NCBI GenBank assembly: GCA_028288165.1
Contig: JAQBOG010000003.1
Span: 35,993-99,992 of the forward strand
DNA from: Sphingobacteriales bacterium
GTDB lineage: Bacteria > Bacteroidota > Bacteroidia > Sphingobacteriales > Sphingobacteriaceae
Length of the DNA: 64,000 nucleotides
Direction: 5' to 3'
Shown here: positions 41,907 to 50,461 of the stretch, piece after piece
How positions within the stretch are numbered: position 1 is the stretch's first letter
Layout: the number at the start of each line of letters is the position of its first letter
Program-made: the position numbers and the translations under genes
Notes under the pieces: generated by a model
Databases searched by the model: none
What the model was told of the DNA's origin: nothing
The model's input: the letters and a program-made list of their open reading frames with translations, nothing else

Positions 41907-42365
41907 TTACTGTGAATTAGATGCTTTTACCATGCAGATACTTTCTGGGATATCAATGTAAGGCCCAAAGTTTGGAATAATTACAAACCCATTTGTTTTA
42001 TATAAGCTTATAGATTCTTGTTGCTCGGATCCTGTTTCTAATACTGCATTTGTGTAATGCAGCTCTTTCGCCCAAATGAGTAATTCTTTTAAAATTTTAT
42101 AGGATATGCCTAAGCCTCTAAAATAAGGATTGACAAACATTCTTTTTATTTCCACTGTACCCTCAGAAATTTCTTTAAAGCAGCCACAGCCAATAGTTAT
42201 CTCATTTATGCGGGCAAGTGTTACAGTTTCTAACTCATCAACCTGTATGTCGGTGTCATATTTATAACTGTAATTTGAATACCGTTCTTTTAAGTCATTA
42301 TCTAGTTCATTGATTAAGTTTTTAAAATTTCTATCACTCGAGTTAGTTCGTGTTATATTAATCAT
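41907..42365 (-). CDS. GNAT-family N-acetyltransferase (second paralogue)
   Basis: A 152-residue acetyltransferase with motif A VEIKRMFVNPYFRGLGISYKIL. It aligns along its whole length with the GNAT at 38982 (RTNSSDRNFKNLINELDNDLKERY against RTNSTNPDFKQLIIELDRDLWSRY) and has a normal ATG. The two copies flank the hybrid kinase in convergent orientation, which suggests an old duplication around it or insertion of the kinase between them. Function unknown. Confidence 0.86.
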   Translation of the reverse strand: MINITRTNSSDRNFKNLINELDNDLKERYSNYSYKYDTDIQVDELETVTLARINEITIGCGCFKEISEGTVEIKRMFVNPYFRGLGISYKILKELLIWAKELHYTNAVLETGSEQQESISLYKTNGFVIIPNFGPYIDIPESICMVKASNSQ

Positions 42366-42814
42366 TATGAATTCAGGATTTTGATATAGAATTTTTATTT
42401 ATTTCCACAATTTATTGGAATATTCTTAAGCATGTCGACTGTTCTTGTACGACTTTAAAAATATTTGGTTTGTTATATATGAAATCTGTGGAATTATTTA
42501 TTTATAATTTAAGTCACGTTATTTTATAATAATCTCATTATTTATAAGTATTCATCTTTAATTCGACTATCAAAGAATATTGTATGCATGCTGAGCTTAT
42601 TTAACTGATTATATTGATGTTGAAATTAATTTCTTAAGTATCAATTTGGGTAGGAAACCAAGTTTTTAATTAAGCTAATCCCGATAGGCATTAACCCGAA
42701 ACTCTTTGAACAGCATTTATACTTAAGGTTCTCACCAACTGTTCAAAAAATTCCCACTTATGTTTTTAGTTTAAAAGTTATATTTACCCATCCCATAAAG
42801 AATTTAGTTAAAGG
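42366..42814. other. Upstream region of parC
   Basis: A 449-bp AT-rich gap, no coding sequence. A 9-bp inverted repeat, TTTGAACAG (42705-42713) and CTGTTCAAA (42739-42747), lies about 70 bp before the parC ATG and could be an operator. Confidence 0.45.
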
Positions 42815-45619
42815 ATGAGTGAAGAATTAGAAAACAACAACCCAGAGGACACTCTCAGTACCGTTACAACACTTTCTGGCTTATATGAAAATTGGTTTTT
42901 GGATTATGCTTCGTACGTAATCCTTGATCGTGCTGTACCTCATATTCATGATGGTTTAAAGCCAGTACAGCGACGTATTCTGCATTCATTAAAAGAAATG
43001 GATGACGGCAGGTTTAACAAGGCTGCGAACGTGATAGGTAACACCATGAAATATCACCCCCACGGTGATGCTTCCATTGGTGATGCAATGGTTCAAATTG
43101 GCCAAAAAAACTTGCTAATTGATACACAAGGGAACTGGGGCGATCCAATTACCGGCGATTCTGCAGCTGCTCCAAGATATATTGAGGCACGCCTGTCTAA
43201 ATTTGCCTTAGATGTTGTATTTAATCCAGATACCACCGAATGGCAATCAAGCTATGACGGCCGTAATCGTGAGCCTATAACTCTTCCTGTAAAGTTCCCC
43301 TTATTGTTGGCGCAAGGAGCCGAAGGAATTGCGGTTGGTTTGGCCACTAAGATTATGCCTCATAATTTTGTGGAACTAATTGATGCGTCGATAGAAGTTC
43401 TTCTAGGAAATAAACCTGATTTGTTACCTGATTTTCAGATGGGGGGCATGGCAGACTTTTCTAATTACAGTGAAGGCATGCGTGGAGGAAAGATTCGCGT
43501 AAGGGCAAAAATTGTAGAACGTGATAAGAAAACACTTGCCATTACAGAGATTCCTTACACCACCACCACGGGGGGCTTAATTGACAGTGTCATCGCGGCA
43601 AATGATAAAGGGAAAATTAAGATTAAGAAAATTGAGGATAATACTGCAAAGGATGTAGAGATCATCATACACCTTGCTCCCGGCATCTCTCCCGATGTTA
43701 CCATTGACGCTTTATATGCTTTTACTGATTGTGAAGTTTCTATTTCGCCAAACACGTGTATCATAAAAGGGGATAAGCCTATTTTTATGAGTGTAAATGC
43801 AATTTTAACTGAATCTACTCAGCATACAAAAGATCTTTTAAAACAAGAATTAGAAATAAGGTTATCTGAATTAAAAGAAAAGATATTTTTCAGTTCCCTT
43901 TTAAAAATATTCATTCAGGAAGGAATGTACAAGCATCCTGAATATGAAACCGCTGGTAATTTCGAATTAGTTGTTGAAGTTTTAAATCGTTTATTCGAAC
44001 CATTTTTCAGCAAATTTTATCGTGAAATACTAGCTGAAGATTATAAAAAACTAATTGACAAACCAATGAGTAGCATCACCCGCTTTGATGTTAAAAAAGC
44101 GGATGAGCAAATGAAAACTCTGGAGAATGAAATTAAGGAAGTTAATAAAAACCTCAAGCAGCTTACTGATTACGCCATAGCATGGTTTCAAAAACTAAAA
44201 GCCAAATATGGTGCAGGGCGTGAGCGAAAAACCGAAATTCGTTTATTTGACAAGGTAGAAGCTTCGAAAGTTGCACTCGCAAACGTAAAATTATACATGA
44301 ACCGTATCGACGGTTTTATTGGTACAGGTTTGCGCAAAGATGAATTTATATGTGATTGTTCTGATATTGACGAAGCGATTGTTTTCCGAGAAGATGGTAA
44401 ATTCGTAGTTACCAAAGTTGCTGAAAAAACTTTCGCTGGTAAAAACATCATTCATGCCCAGGTATTTAAAAAGAACGATGAGCGAACGGTTTACAACATG
44501 GTCTATAAAGACGGTGAAACTGGAGTTTCCTATGTAAAAAGATTCTCTGTATTAGGAATCACAAGAGATAAAGAATATGATTTGACAAAAGGCACCAAGG
44601 GCTCAAAAGTTTTATATTTTACTGCAAACCCAAATGGAGAAGCCGAAATTATAACTGTTCAACTTAAGCCACATTCTAAACTCCGGAAACTACAATACGA
44701 TCTGGATTTTGCCGAATTGACTATAAAAGGTCGTAGTTCAATGGGAAATAATTTAAGTAAGTTCCCAATCAAAAAGATATTGTTTAAGAGTAAGGGCATA
44801 TCAACGTTGTCCGGACGCAAAATATGGTTTGATGATATCTTAAAACGTTTAAATGTAGATAGCCGCGGTAAATTTTTAGGTGAGTTTGATGGAGATGATA
44901 AGATACTCACTGTAAATAAAGACGGCGTTTTCGAATTAACCAGTTTTGACCTAAGCAACCATTTTGAAGATCATTTATTGATTATTGAGAAGTACCATCC
45001 CGAAAAGGCTTTCTCTGTTATTTATATTGATGGTAAATCTAAAAACTACTATCTAAAACGATTTGTCTTTGAAAATTTAGCTGTTGGCAGACGAGCAAGT
45101 GTAATGAATGATGAGCCTGGATCTAAATTGATATTAATTACTGGAATTAAACATCCTGAGTTAGAGTTGGAGGTTGTTAAAGGAAAAGGGCAAGTGGGAG
45201 AGATCGTGAAAATAAATTTAGCAGAAGCTATTGATATCAAAGGGATGAAAGCGCAAGGCAACCGCTTGAGTCAGCATGAAATTAAAAAAGTGCAGCTGTT
45301 ATTAAATGATGAACCCGAAGAGGAGATAAGTATTGAGGATGTGGAACCGCCTGTTATTTTAGCCGAACAAGATGGCCCGGTTCAACATATGGCAAGTGAG
45401 AAATCGTCTTTGGCAATTGATATAAAAGACGATATAAAAGAAATGGAAGAGGTTTCAACTATTCCAGAAGTGCTTGAAGAAATTAAACCAAAGCCAGAGG
45501 AGGTTAAATCAGTGACCCCTGTCCCAGAAAAATCACCACCTATAAAAAAGATTGATTTTGAGATCACTAATCCGAATGATATTGAAATTGATGATAAAGG
45601 GCAGTTAGGATTGTTTTAG
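42815..45619 (+). CDS. parC: DNA topoisomerase IV subunit A
   Basis: DNA-cleaving subunit that pairs with ParE. It has 934 residues. N-terminal winged-helix/tower region with RAVPHIHDGLKPVQRRIL and HPHGDASIGDAM; catalytic Tyr in APRYIEARLSKF near residue 122; and a coiled-coil primary dimer interface. The C-terminal beta-pinwheel (residues about 490-800) has blades such as TKGTKGSKVLYFT but lacks a clear gyrase GQRGGKG box, supporting Topo IV. A 120-residue acidic, Pro/Glu-rich tail ends the protein. Strong terminator after the stop. Confidence 0.93.
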   Translation: MSEELENNNPEDTLSTVTTLSGLYENWFLDYASYVILDRAVPHIHDGLKPVQRRILHSLKEMDDGRFNKAANVIGNTMKYHPHGDASIGDAMVQIGQKNLLIDTQGNWGDPITGDSAAAPRYIEARLSKFALDVVFNPDTTEWQSSYDGRNREPITLPVKFPLLLAQGAEGIAVGLATKIMPHNFVELIDASIEVLLGNKPDLLPDFQMGGMADFSNYSEGMRGGKIRVRAKIVERDKKTLAITEIPYTTTTGGLIDSVIAANDKGKIKIKKIEDNTAKDVEIIIHLAPGISPDVTIDALYAFTDCEVSISPNTCIIKGDKPIFMSVNAILTESTQHTKDLLKQELEIRLSELKEKIFFSSLLKIFIQEGMYKHPEYETAGNFELVVEVLNRLFEPFFSKFYREILAEDYKKLIDKPMSSITRFDVKKADEQMKTLENEIKEVNKNLKQLTDYAIAWFQKLKAKYGAGRERKTEIRLFDKVEASKVALANVKLYMNRIDGFIGTGLRKDEFICDCSDIDEAIVFREDGKFVVTKVAEKTFAGKNIIHAQVFKKNDERTVYNMVYKDGETGVSYVKRFSVLGITRDKEYDLTKGTKGSKVLYFTANPNGEAEIITVQLKPHSKLRKLQYDLDFAELTIKGRSSMGNNLSKFPIKKILFKSKGISTLSGRKIWFDDILKRLNVDSRGKFLGEFDGDDKILTVNKDGVFELTSFDLSNHFEDHLLIIEKYHPEKAFSVIYIDGKSKNYYLKRFVFENLAVGRRASVMNDEPGSKLILITGIKHPELELEVVKGKGQVGEIVKINLAEAIDIKGMKAQGNRLSQHEIKKVQLLLNDEPEEEISIEDVEPPVILAEQDGPVQHMASEKSSLAIDIKDDIKEMEEVSTIPEVLEEIKPKPEEVKSVTPVPEKSPPIKKIDFEITNPNDIEIDDKGQLGLF

Positions 45620-45634
45620 GCAATATTTATAATT

Positions 45635-45678
45635 AGCAAAACCAGATAAAGAAGAATTTTATCTGGTTTTGCTGTTTT
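45635..45678. terminator. Bidirectional terminator between parC and msrA
   Basis: Perfect 16-bp stem AGCAAAACCAGATAAA (45635-45650) and TTTATCTGGTTTTGCT (45658-45673), 7-base loop, then GTTTT. It separates two convergent genes. Confidence 0.9.
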
Positions 45679-45687
45679 ACCCACTCC

Positions 45688-46224
45688 CTAAGATTTTATT
45701 TTCTCTTTAAATTCCTGTTCAAATTTGTTCAGTTTGGGCTGTATAACAAATGCACAATAAGATTTAGACGAGTTTTGATTAAAGTAATTCTGATGATAAT
45801 CTTCTGCGTTATAAAATTCAGAAACTGGAGTGATCTCCGTAATAATAGAATTTTCGAAAACCAATGACTTCTCCAACGTATTGATCATTTGTTGAGCTTT
45901 CTCTTTTTGTTCTGGAGAATGATAAAATATCGCAGAACGGTACTGTGTGCCCACATCATTTCCCTGACGGTTCAGTGTGGTTGGATTATGTGTTTTAAAA
46001 AATACTAATAGTAATTCTTCAAACGAAATTACTTCTGGATCAAACTCAATCTGTATCACTTCAGCATGTCCCGTTGTTCCTTCACAAACTTGCTCATAAG
46101 TCGGGTTTGACTGATCACCACCCATGTATCCAGATATTACTTTAGTGACACCCTTCAAATTTTGAAATATTGCCTCTGTACACCAAAAACACCCTGCACC
46201 AAAAGTTGCTAATTCTGTATTCAT
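45688..46224 (-). CDS. msrA: Peptide methionine-S-sulfoxide reductase
   Basis: Repairs oxidised methionine in proteins. It has 178 residues with no signal peptide. The catalytic Cys12 lies in GAGCFWCTEAIF, followed by SGYMGGDQSNPTYEQVCEGTTGHAEV, the substrate-binding core. A C-terminal Cys in SYCAFVIQPKL is the likely resolving residue. FFKTHNPTTLNRQGNDVGTQYRS is the family's conserved middle. It needs thioredoxin or an equivalent for recycling. Monocistronic. Confidence 0.97.
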   Translation of the reverse strand: MNTELATFGAGCFWCTEAIFQNLKGVTKVISGYMGGDQSNPTYEQVCEGTTGHAEVIQIEFDPEVISFEELLLVFFKTHNPTTLNRQGNDVGTQYRSAIFYHSPEQKEKAQQMINTLEKSLVFENSIITEITPVSEFYNAEDYHQNYFNQNSSKSYCAFVIQPKLNKFEQEFKEKIKS

Positions 46225-46281
46225 ACTTTATAAATAAATAAATGATAGTTGTTATTGTTTGGTTTTAATATAGTGTATAAA

Positions 46282-46313
46282 AAGAATGCCGAAACTTTCG
46301 CTTCGGCATTCTT
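46282..46313 (-). terminator. Terminator between the lipoprotein gene and msrA
   Basis: Stem AAGAATGCCGAA (46282-46293) and TTCGGCATTCTT (46302-46313), with a T-run on the minus strand. It ends the leftward lipoprotein transcript. Confidence 0.85.
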
Positions 46314-46329
46314 CTTATTGGGAACCATT

Positions 46330-46358
46330 CCCCCTTTCAGGGGGCTAGGGGGGCGGGC
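46330..46358. repeat. CCCCCTTTCAGGGGG-type palindrome
   Basis: CCCCC (46330-46334) and GGGGG (46340-46344) around TTTCA, then GCTAGGGGGGCGGGCC running up to the lipoprotein stop codon. Similar C/G strings recur in intergenic DNA of many Bacteroidota (from memory). Confidence 0.6.
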
Positions 46359-47414
46359 CTATTGATATTGTATATAACTAGGCACTGGTTTAAGCTTCAT
46401 TAATTCCTCAGGCGTCATCATCCGGTTTGGAGCTTTCTTCAAATCGTTTTTGTAAAATAATTTAAAACCAGTGAATTGAACAGGTTCTCTTTGAATGAAA
46501 TAGCGATAAGTCCCTAACTTAAGATCTGGTTCACCCCAGCCGTCCATATGCATAACCAATTGTACTTCTGGTCTTAGTTTAATGTTTTGATAATTAGTAA
46601 CCATTTTGCCAGTAAACCTGTGAACGGTAAATATTTTAGGAGGTAAATTGTTTTCTTTAACAAGTCTAGCCAAATATTCTGAACAATAATTTATGTCAGC
46701 AGCATCATAAGTTCCAATTTTAGTTCCTGGTCTTGCACCTGTTTTCATCGAAAATTCTGGATCAATACCTAAATGAACATTTGGCATTTTCAAGTATTTT
46801 TCGATTCTGGGTAATTCTTTTTGTATAGTGCTTAAAGAAACTTGAAGATCTAAAAATACAATCGCGTTGTGCATTTTAGCGATGGCAAGAGCAGAATCAA
46901 TCTGTTTCTCAGGCATCCTATTAATATACATTCCATCCTTGCCTGGTGTTCCGCTGGCAACATCAGCAATGTAATGTATACCAGCTTGAACTGGTGTTTT
47001 GGGATCAACTTTCTCCCACTTTTTAACTTCTGCATGTAAGCGCTCCCACATTTCCTTCGGAGCATATTCGCCTAAAGCACCCATTTTTTTCGAATGCAGG
47101 TTTCCGTAATAAACAACAACTCGTTTAAAAGGTAAAATAGCGCCAGCTATGGGATATGGTTGTTTTTTAACTGGCCATCTGCCTGTTGTATCACCATTGG
47201 CAAGTTCTACTAATTTTTGATTATATTTCGCAGTATCTATTACTGTTGATTCCGTTACTGGTTCTGCAGCTTCTGCTTCAGAAGTTATTTTTCCAGTACT
47301 ATCTTCCTTAGTGTTATGATTTGTTTTACTTGTTGAACTGGTGCAACTTGTTAGTAAAGATGCAACACAAAGGGATAGTGCTGCGGTGAAGATTAATTGT
47401 TTGTTTTTTATCAT
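46359..47414 (-). CDS. Lipoprotein with a TIM-barrel-like domain, unknown function
   Basis: A 351-residue envelope lipoprotein: signal with lipid Cys in SLLTSCTSSTSK (residue 24), then a roughly 45-residue Ser/Glu-rich linker. The main domain alternates strands and helices (RVVVYYGNLHSKKMG, AGIHYIADVASG, AIVFLDLQVSLS, NVHLGIDPEFSM, KIFTVHRFTG, VQLVMHMDGWG), strongly suggesting a TIM barrel. LGIDPEF places Asp and Glu at a barrel edge, as in glycosidases, but I cannot name a family. It is cell-envelope located and monocistronic. Hydrolase activity is an inference. Confidence 0.75.
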   Translation of the reverse strand: MIKNKQLIFTAALSLCVASLLTSCTSSTSKTNHNTKEDSTGKITSEAEAAEPVTESTVIDTAKYNQKLVELANGDTTGRWPVKKQPYPIAGAILPFKRVVVYYGNLHSKKMGALGEYAPKEMWERLHAEVKKWEKVDPKTPVQAGIHYIADVASGTPGKDGMYINRMPEKQIDSALAIAKMHNAIVFLDLQVSLSTIQKELPRIEKYLKMPNVHLGIDPEFSMKTGARPGTKIGTYDAADINYCSEYLARLVKENNLPPKIFTVHRFTGKMVTNYQNIKLRPEVQLVMHMDGWGEPDLKLGTYRYFIQREPVQFTGFKLFYKNDLKKAPNRMMTPEELMKLKPVPSYIQYQ

Positions 47415-47545
47415 TATATTATGGTAATCGTATTTTAATTTTTTATAGGTTTTTGATTTTTAGTTTTCGCAAAGATAACATACGTGGCTACCAAGTGATT
47501 AATTATTATTTATTTTTACAGTAATACTGAATTGAAATCGGATTG

Positions 47546-48475
47546 TTACGATTTAGTTTTACAAAATTTTCCAAATACACCCAGAGGAAGTTTAAAGCCC
47601 GATGTCGCTTGAAGATACAACTCACCAGTTTCCAAATTCTGTACCTTCGGAAAAGAAGAACGAATTAAATTCTCTACTATAACCGAAGAGAAACCCATGG
47701 AATAAGTGTTTAATATCAGAAAGTGCTCCTCTTCATCTAGAAGTTGAACAACATCCCGCATCATTTCTTGAATATTATCTTCTAGTTTCCATTTCTCTCC
47801 ATTTGGCCCATGTCCATACGCAGGTGGATCTAAAATAATTCCGTTATATTTTTTACCACGTTTTAATTCTCTCTTTACAAATTTAAGAGCATCTTCAACT
47901 ACCCACCGAATGTTTTCTAACCCAGATAAATCTTGGTTTTCATTCGCCCAAGTTACCACCTGTTTTATAGAATCAACATGAGTGGTATCGGCTTTTGCTG
48001 CTCTCGCTGCTAATGATGCTCCGCCAGTGTATGCAAACAAATTCAAGATTCTCGGTTCAGGATTCTGAAAGCTATTAATACTTTTAGTGATATAATCCCA
48101 ATTAACAGCTTGTTCCGGAAAAATCCCCAAATGTTTAAATGATGTTAAAGCCAAACGGAACTTGATACTGATATCCTTATTTTGATAAGTAATATGCCAT
48201 CTATCTGGTGTCTTCGAATTTTTCTTAATCCATTCCCCAGAGGTGGCTGACCTTCCTTTAAAGCGTATATGATGTAGTTTTGTCCATTCACTTTCAGGCA
48301 AACCCTTCGCCCAAACTGCTTGTGGTTCTGGTCTTATTAAAATAATCTCTCCAAACCTTTCTAATTTTTCAAAATCTCCGCAGTCTAATAGTTCGTAATC
48401 TTTAAACCCTTGCGGACTTAATAATTGAATGCCCCTAATCCCAGAAGGAGAGGAATTATTATTGGTAATTTTCAT
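47546..48475 (-). CDS. Class I SAM-dependent methyltransferase, RlmI-like
   Basis: A 309-residue cytoplasmic methyltransferase of the YccW/RlmI-like group (23S rRNA cytosine-5 methylation in relatives). SAM motif I is ILNLFAYTGGASLAARAA, and the acidic end of motif II is HVDSIK. VVEDALKFVKREL and motif IV ILDPPAYGHG follow. The N-terminal part (GRSATSGEWIKKNS) has only a small OB/beta piece and no clear PUA domain, so it is shorter than E. coli RlmI. The substrate is probably rRNA, not proven. Confidence 0.85.
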   Translation of the reverse strand: MKITNNNSSPSGIRGIQLLSPQGFKDYELLDCGDFEKLERFGEIILIRPEPQAVWAKGLPESEWTKLHHIRFKGRSATSGEWIKKNSKTPDRWHITYQNKDISIKFRLALTSFKHLGIFPEQAVNWDYITKSINSFQNPEPRILNLFAYTGGASLAARAAKADTTHVDSIKQVVTWANENQDLSGLENIRWVVEDALKFVKRELKRGKKYNGIILDPPAYGHGPNGEKWKLEDNIQEMMRDVVQLLDEEEHFLILNTYSMGFSSVIVENLIRSSFPKVQNLETGELYLQATSGFKLPLGVFGKFCKTKS

Positions 48476-48483
48476 TTAAAATA

Positions 48484-48542
48484 ATTGAGTATTGGTATTG
48501 AGTACTAAGTATCTAGTATTAAGTATTGGTATCCAGTATGCA
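48484..48542. repeat. Degenerate GAGTATTGGTATT tandem-like repeat
   Basis: Short units of the type GTATTGAGTA, AAGTATCTAG and TAAGTATTGG follow each other between the methyltransferase and mlaF. Related text recurs at 53396-53436. Low complexity, no coding sequence. Confidence 0.55.
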
Positions 48543-48587
48543 AAACCATCAACTATGGTCTATGGGCCATTAACAATTAATCATTAA

Positions 48588-49340
48588 TCACGGTTTCTTC
48601 TGCAACGCCTTCATAAACTTACTTGCAAAAACGAAGTCATTTAACTCCGGGTTATCCGTTGAACCTATTTCCTTACTAGAGCCTTCCCACCATTTCTCAC
48701 CATTATGCAAAAAAACGATATTCTCTCCAATACCCATTACAGAGTTCATGTCATGCGTAACGATAATAGTTGTGGTATTATACTCTTCAGTAATTTCTTT
48801 TATTAATTCATCAATAACAATAGATGTTTTAGGGTCAAGGCCCGAGTTGGGTTCATCGCAAAATAAGTATTTAGGGTTCATGGCAATAGCCCGTGCAATC
48901 CCAACCCGTTTTTTCATTCCTCCCGAAAGTTCCGCCGGGAATAATTTATTCTTACCTGCCAAATTCACACGTTCGAGGCAAAAGTTAGCCCGTTCTAATT
49001 TCTCCTTACGATTCTGAGTAGTAAACATATTAAGCGGAAACATGATATTGTCTTCTACATTCATTGAATCAAAAAGTGCCGATCCCTGAAAAAGCATCCC
49101 GATTTCAGTCCGTATTTCAATCCTCGATTCAAAGTTCATTCTCGTAAAATCCCTTCCATCATACATCACAGACCCTCCATCAGGTTCATGTAAGCCAACC
49201 ATACATTTCAAAAACGTGGTTTTTCCAGAGCCAGATCCTCCAATAATTAAATTTGTAATGCCATCTTTAAATGTTGCTGAAATTCCTTTTAGCACATGAT
49301 TGTCTCCAAAGGTTTTGTTAATATTTTTGGTTTCTATCAT
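48588..49340 (-). CDS. mlaF: ABC transporter ATPase, Mla/Ttg2 type
   Basis: A 250-residue ATPase that powers phospholipid transport between membranes (MlaF/Ttg2A family). Walker A GGSGSGKTTF, signature LSGGMKKRVGIARAI, Walker B LFCDEPNSGLD and H-loop His in IVTHDMNS are all present. GGMKKR is typical of Mla ATPases. It overlaps the permease gene by 4 bp (ATGA type). No MCE-domain gene (mlaD) lies next to it here. Confidence 0.93.
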   Translation of the reverse strand: MIETKNINKTFGDNHVLKGISATFKDGITNLIIGGSGSGKTTFLKCMVGLHEPDGGSVMYDGRDFTRMNFESRIEIRTEIGMLFQGSALFDSMNVEDNIMFPLNMFTTQNRKEKLERANFCLERVNLAGKNKLFPAELSGGMKKRVGIARAIAMNPKYLFCDEPNSGLDPKTSIVIDELIKEITEEYNTTTIIVTHDMNSVMGIGENIVFLHNGEKWWEGSSKEIGSTDNPELNDFVFASKFMKALQKKP

Positions 49341-50071
49341 AATAATAGTTGCGCAATCAGGTAATCAGTAAATAATATCGAGATACAGCTAATAACTACT
49401 GCTTTTGTGCTTGATTGTCCTACCTCAAGAGCACCTCCAGAGGTGTAAAATCCTTGGTAAGCAGATACAGTTGTAATAATAAACGCAAACATCACAGCTT
49501 TAACCATCGAAACCGTGAAAGTAAAAGGTATAAAACCCGTTGTTAAACCAACTATAAAATCTTGTGACGATACCGCTCCTGAAAGGGTTCCCGCAAGGTA
49601 ACCACCTATAATACTTAAAAATATAGAAATAATTACAAGTAAGGGGATAGTAGTTACGGCGCCTATAATTTTTGGCAAAATCAAGTAACCAGGAGAATTA
49701 ATTCCCATAATTTCAAGGGCATCAATTTGTTCGGTAACCCGCATCGTCCCAATTTGCGATGCTACACTCGAGCCAACTTTTCCTGCTAAAACAATTGCCG
49801 AAATGGTTGGACTTAATTCCAATATTGATGAATCTCGAACAATCCCGCCTATTACAGACTTCGGTATTAAATCGCTAACTAGCTGAAAAGCAGTCTGAAC
49901 GGTGGTTACAGCACCTAAAAAAACAGATATAATCGCGATGATTCCTAGTGAACCAACTCCGATGTAATCCATTTCTTTAAAGATTTCTTTTTTATAGATA
50001 TTCCATTTTTCCGGTTTACGGAAAACAGCTTTTAATAATAGTATATATTTCCCTAACGGATGAAAGATCAT
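49337..50071 (-). CDS. mlaE: MlaE-type ABC transporter permease
   Basis: Inner-membrane subunit partnering with MlaF to move phospholipids between inner and outer membranes. It has 244 residues with five to six hydrophobic segments. The family motifs AKVGSSVASQIGTMRVTEQIDALEIMG and FTVSMVKAVMFAFIIT are present. It overlaps mlaF by 4 bp, so the two form a coupled operon. The gene has a long, repeat-bearing upstream region. Confidence 0.94.
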   Translation of the reverse strand: MIFHPLGKYILLLKAVFRKPEKWNIYKKEIFKEMDYIGVGSLGIIAIISVFLGAVTTVQTAFQLVSDLIPKSVIGGIVRDSSILELSPTISAIVLAGKVGSSVASQIGTMRVTEQIDALEIMGINSPGYLILPKIIGAVTTIPLLVIISIFLSIIGGYLAGTLSGAVSSQDFIVGLTTGFIPFTFTVSMVKAVMFAFIITTVSAYQGFYTSGGALEVGQSSTKAVVISCISILFTDYLIAQLLL

Positions 50072-50461
50072 GTATTTATTTTATTAGAACCCTGCGTCTT
50101 ACAATTATAGTGCAAAAAAAATCTAACGATAAATCTTGCGACGGTAAAAATACAGCAAATCCGTTAATAGTATCATGAATGTTTTCAAGGCAGCTAATAC
50201 CTCGGGATAAAAATGGGATTTTGGGCGTTTGGGCGGGCTCTCTGTTACAATCTTTTTCATGGAGAATGAAAAAGGATTTTCACGACGATCCCTAACGCAA
50301 TAGCATCTGTAAAAAAATGGGATCTAAAGGTTGTAATTCAATCTTCGCCTAACAGAATCCGCCAACTTAACTTAAGAATATCAATAAAATACTTAGTTAA
50401 AAAACTGTTGCTGATGGCTACTTAGTACTAAATTTACCTCTTGAAACTAATTACTATTAAA
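50072..50461. other. Divergent intergenic region with repeat copy G
   Basis: A 390-bp gap between mlaE and the SDR gene. Apart from repeat copy G it is AT-rich. No coding sequence or paired promoter element was recognised. Confidence 0.45.
50223..50306 (-). repeat. Structured intergenic repeat, copy G
   Basis: Minus-strand reading: GCGTTAGGGATCGTCG to CCCAAACGCCC. Core TTTTTCAT-TCTCC-ATGAAAAA. The stem differs from copies D and F at several bases yet stays paired, and its TCTCC loop is shared with copy B. Confidence 0.87.

Noticed and set aside
35749..45619. The topoisomerase pair as gyrase (GyrB/GyrA)
   Set aside because: The 626-residue B subunit is short, the A subunit lacks an evident GQRGGKG box, and the two lie near each other. 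This fits topoisomerase IV better.
47546..48475. Methyltransferase as a restriction-modification DNA methylase
   Set aside because: The DPPAYG motif and N-terminal layout fit RlmI-type rRNA methylases, and no restriction enzyme gene is adjacent.
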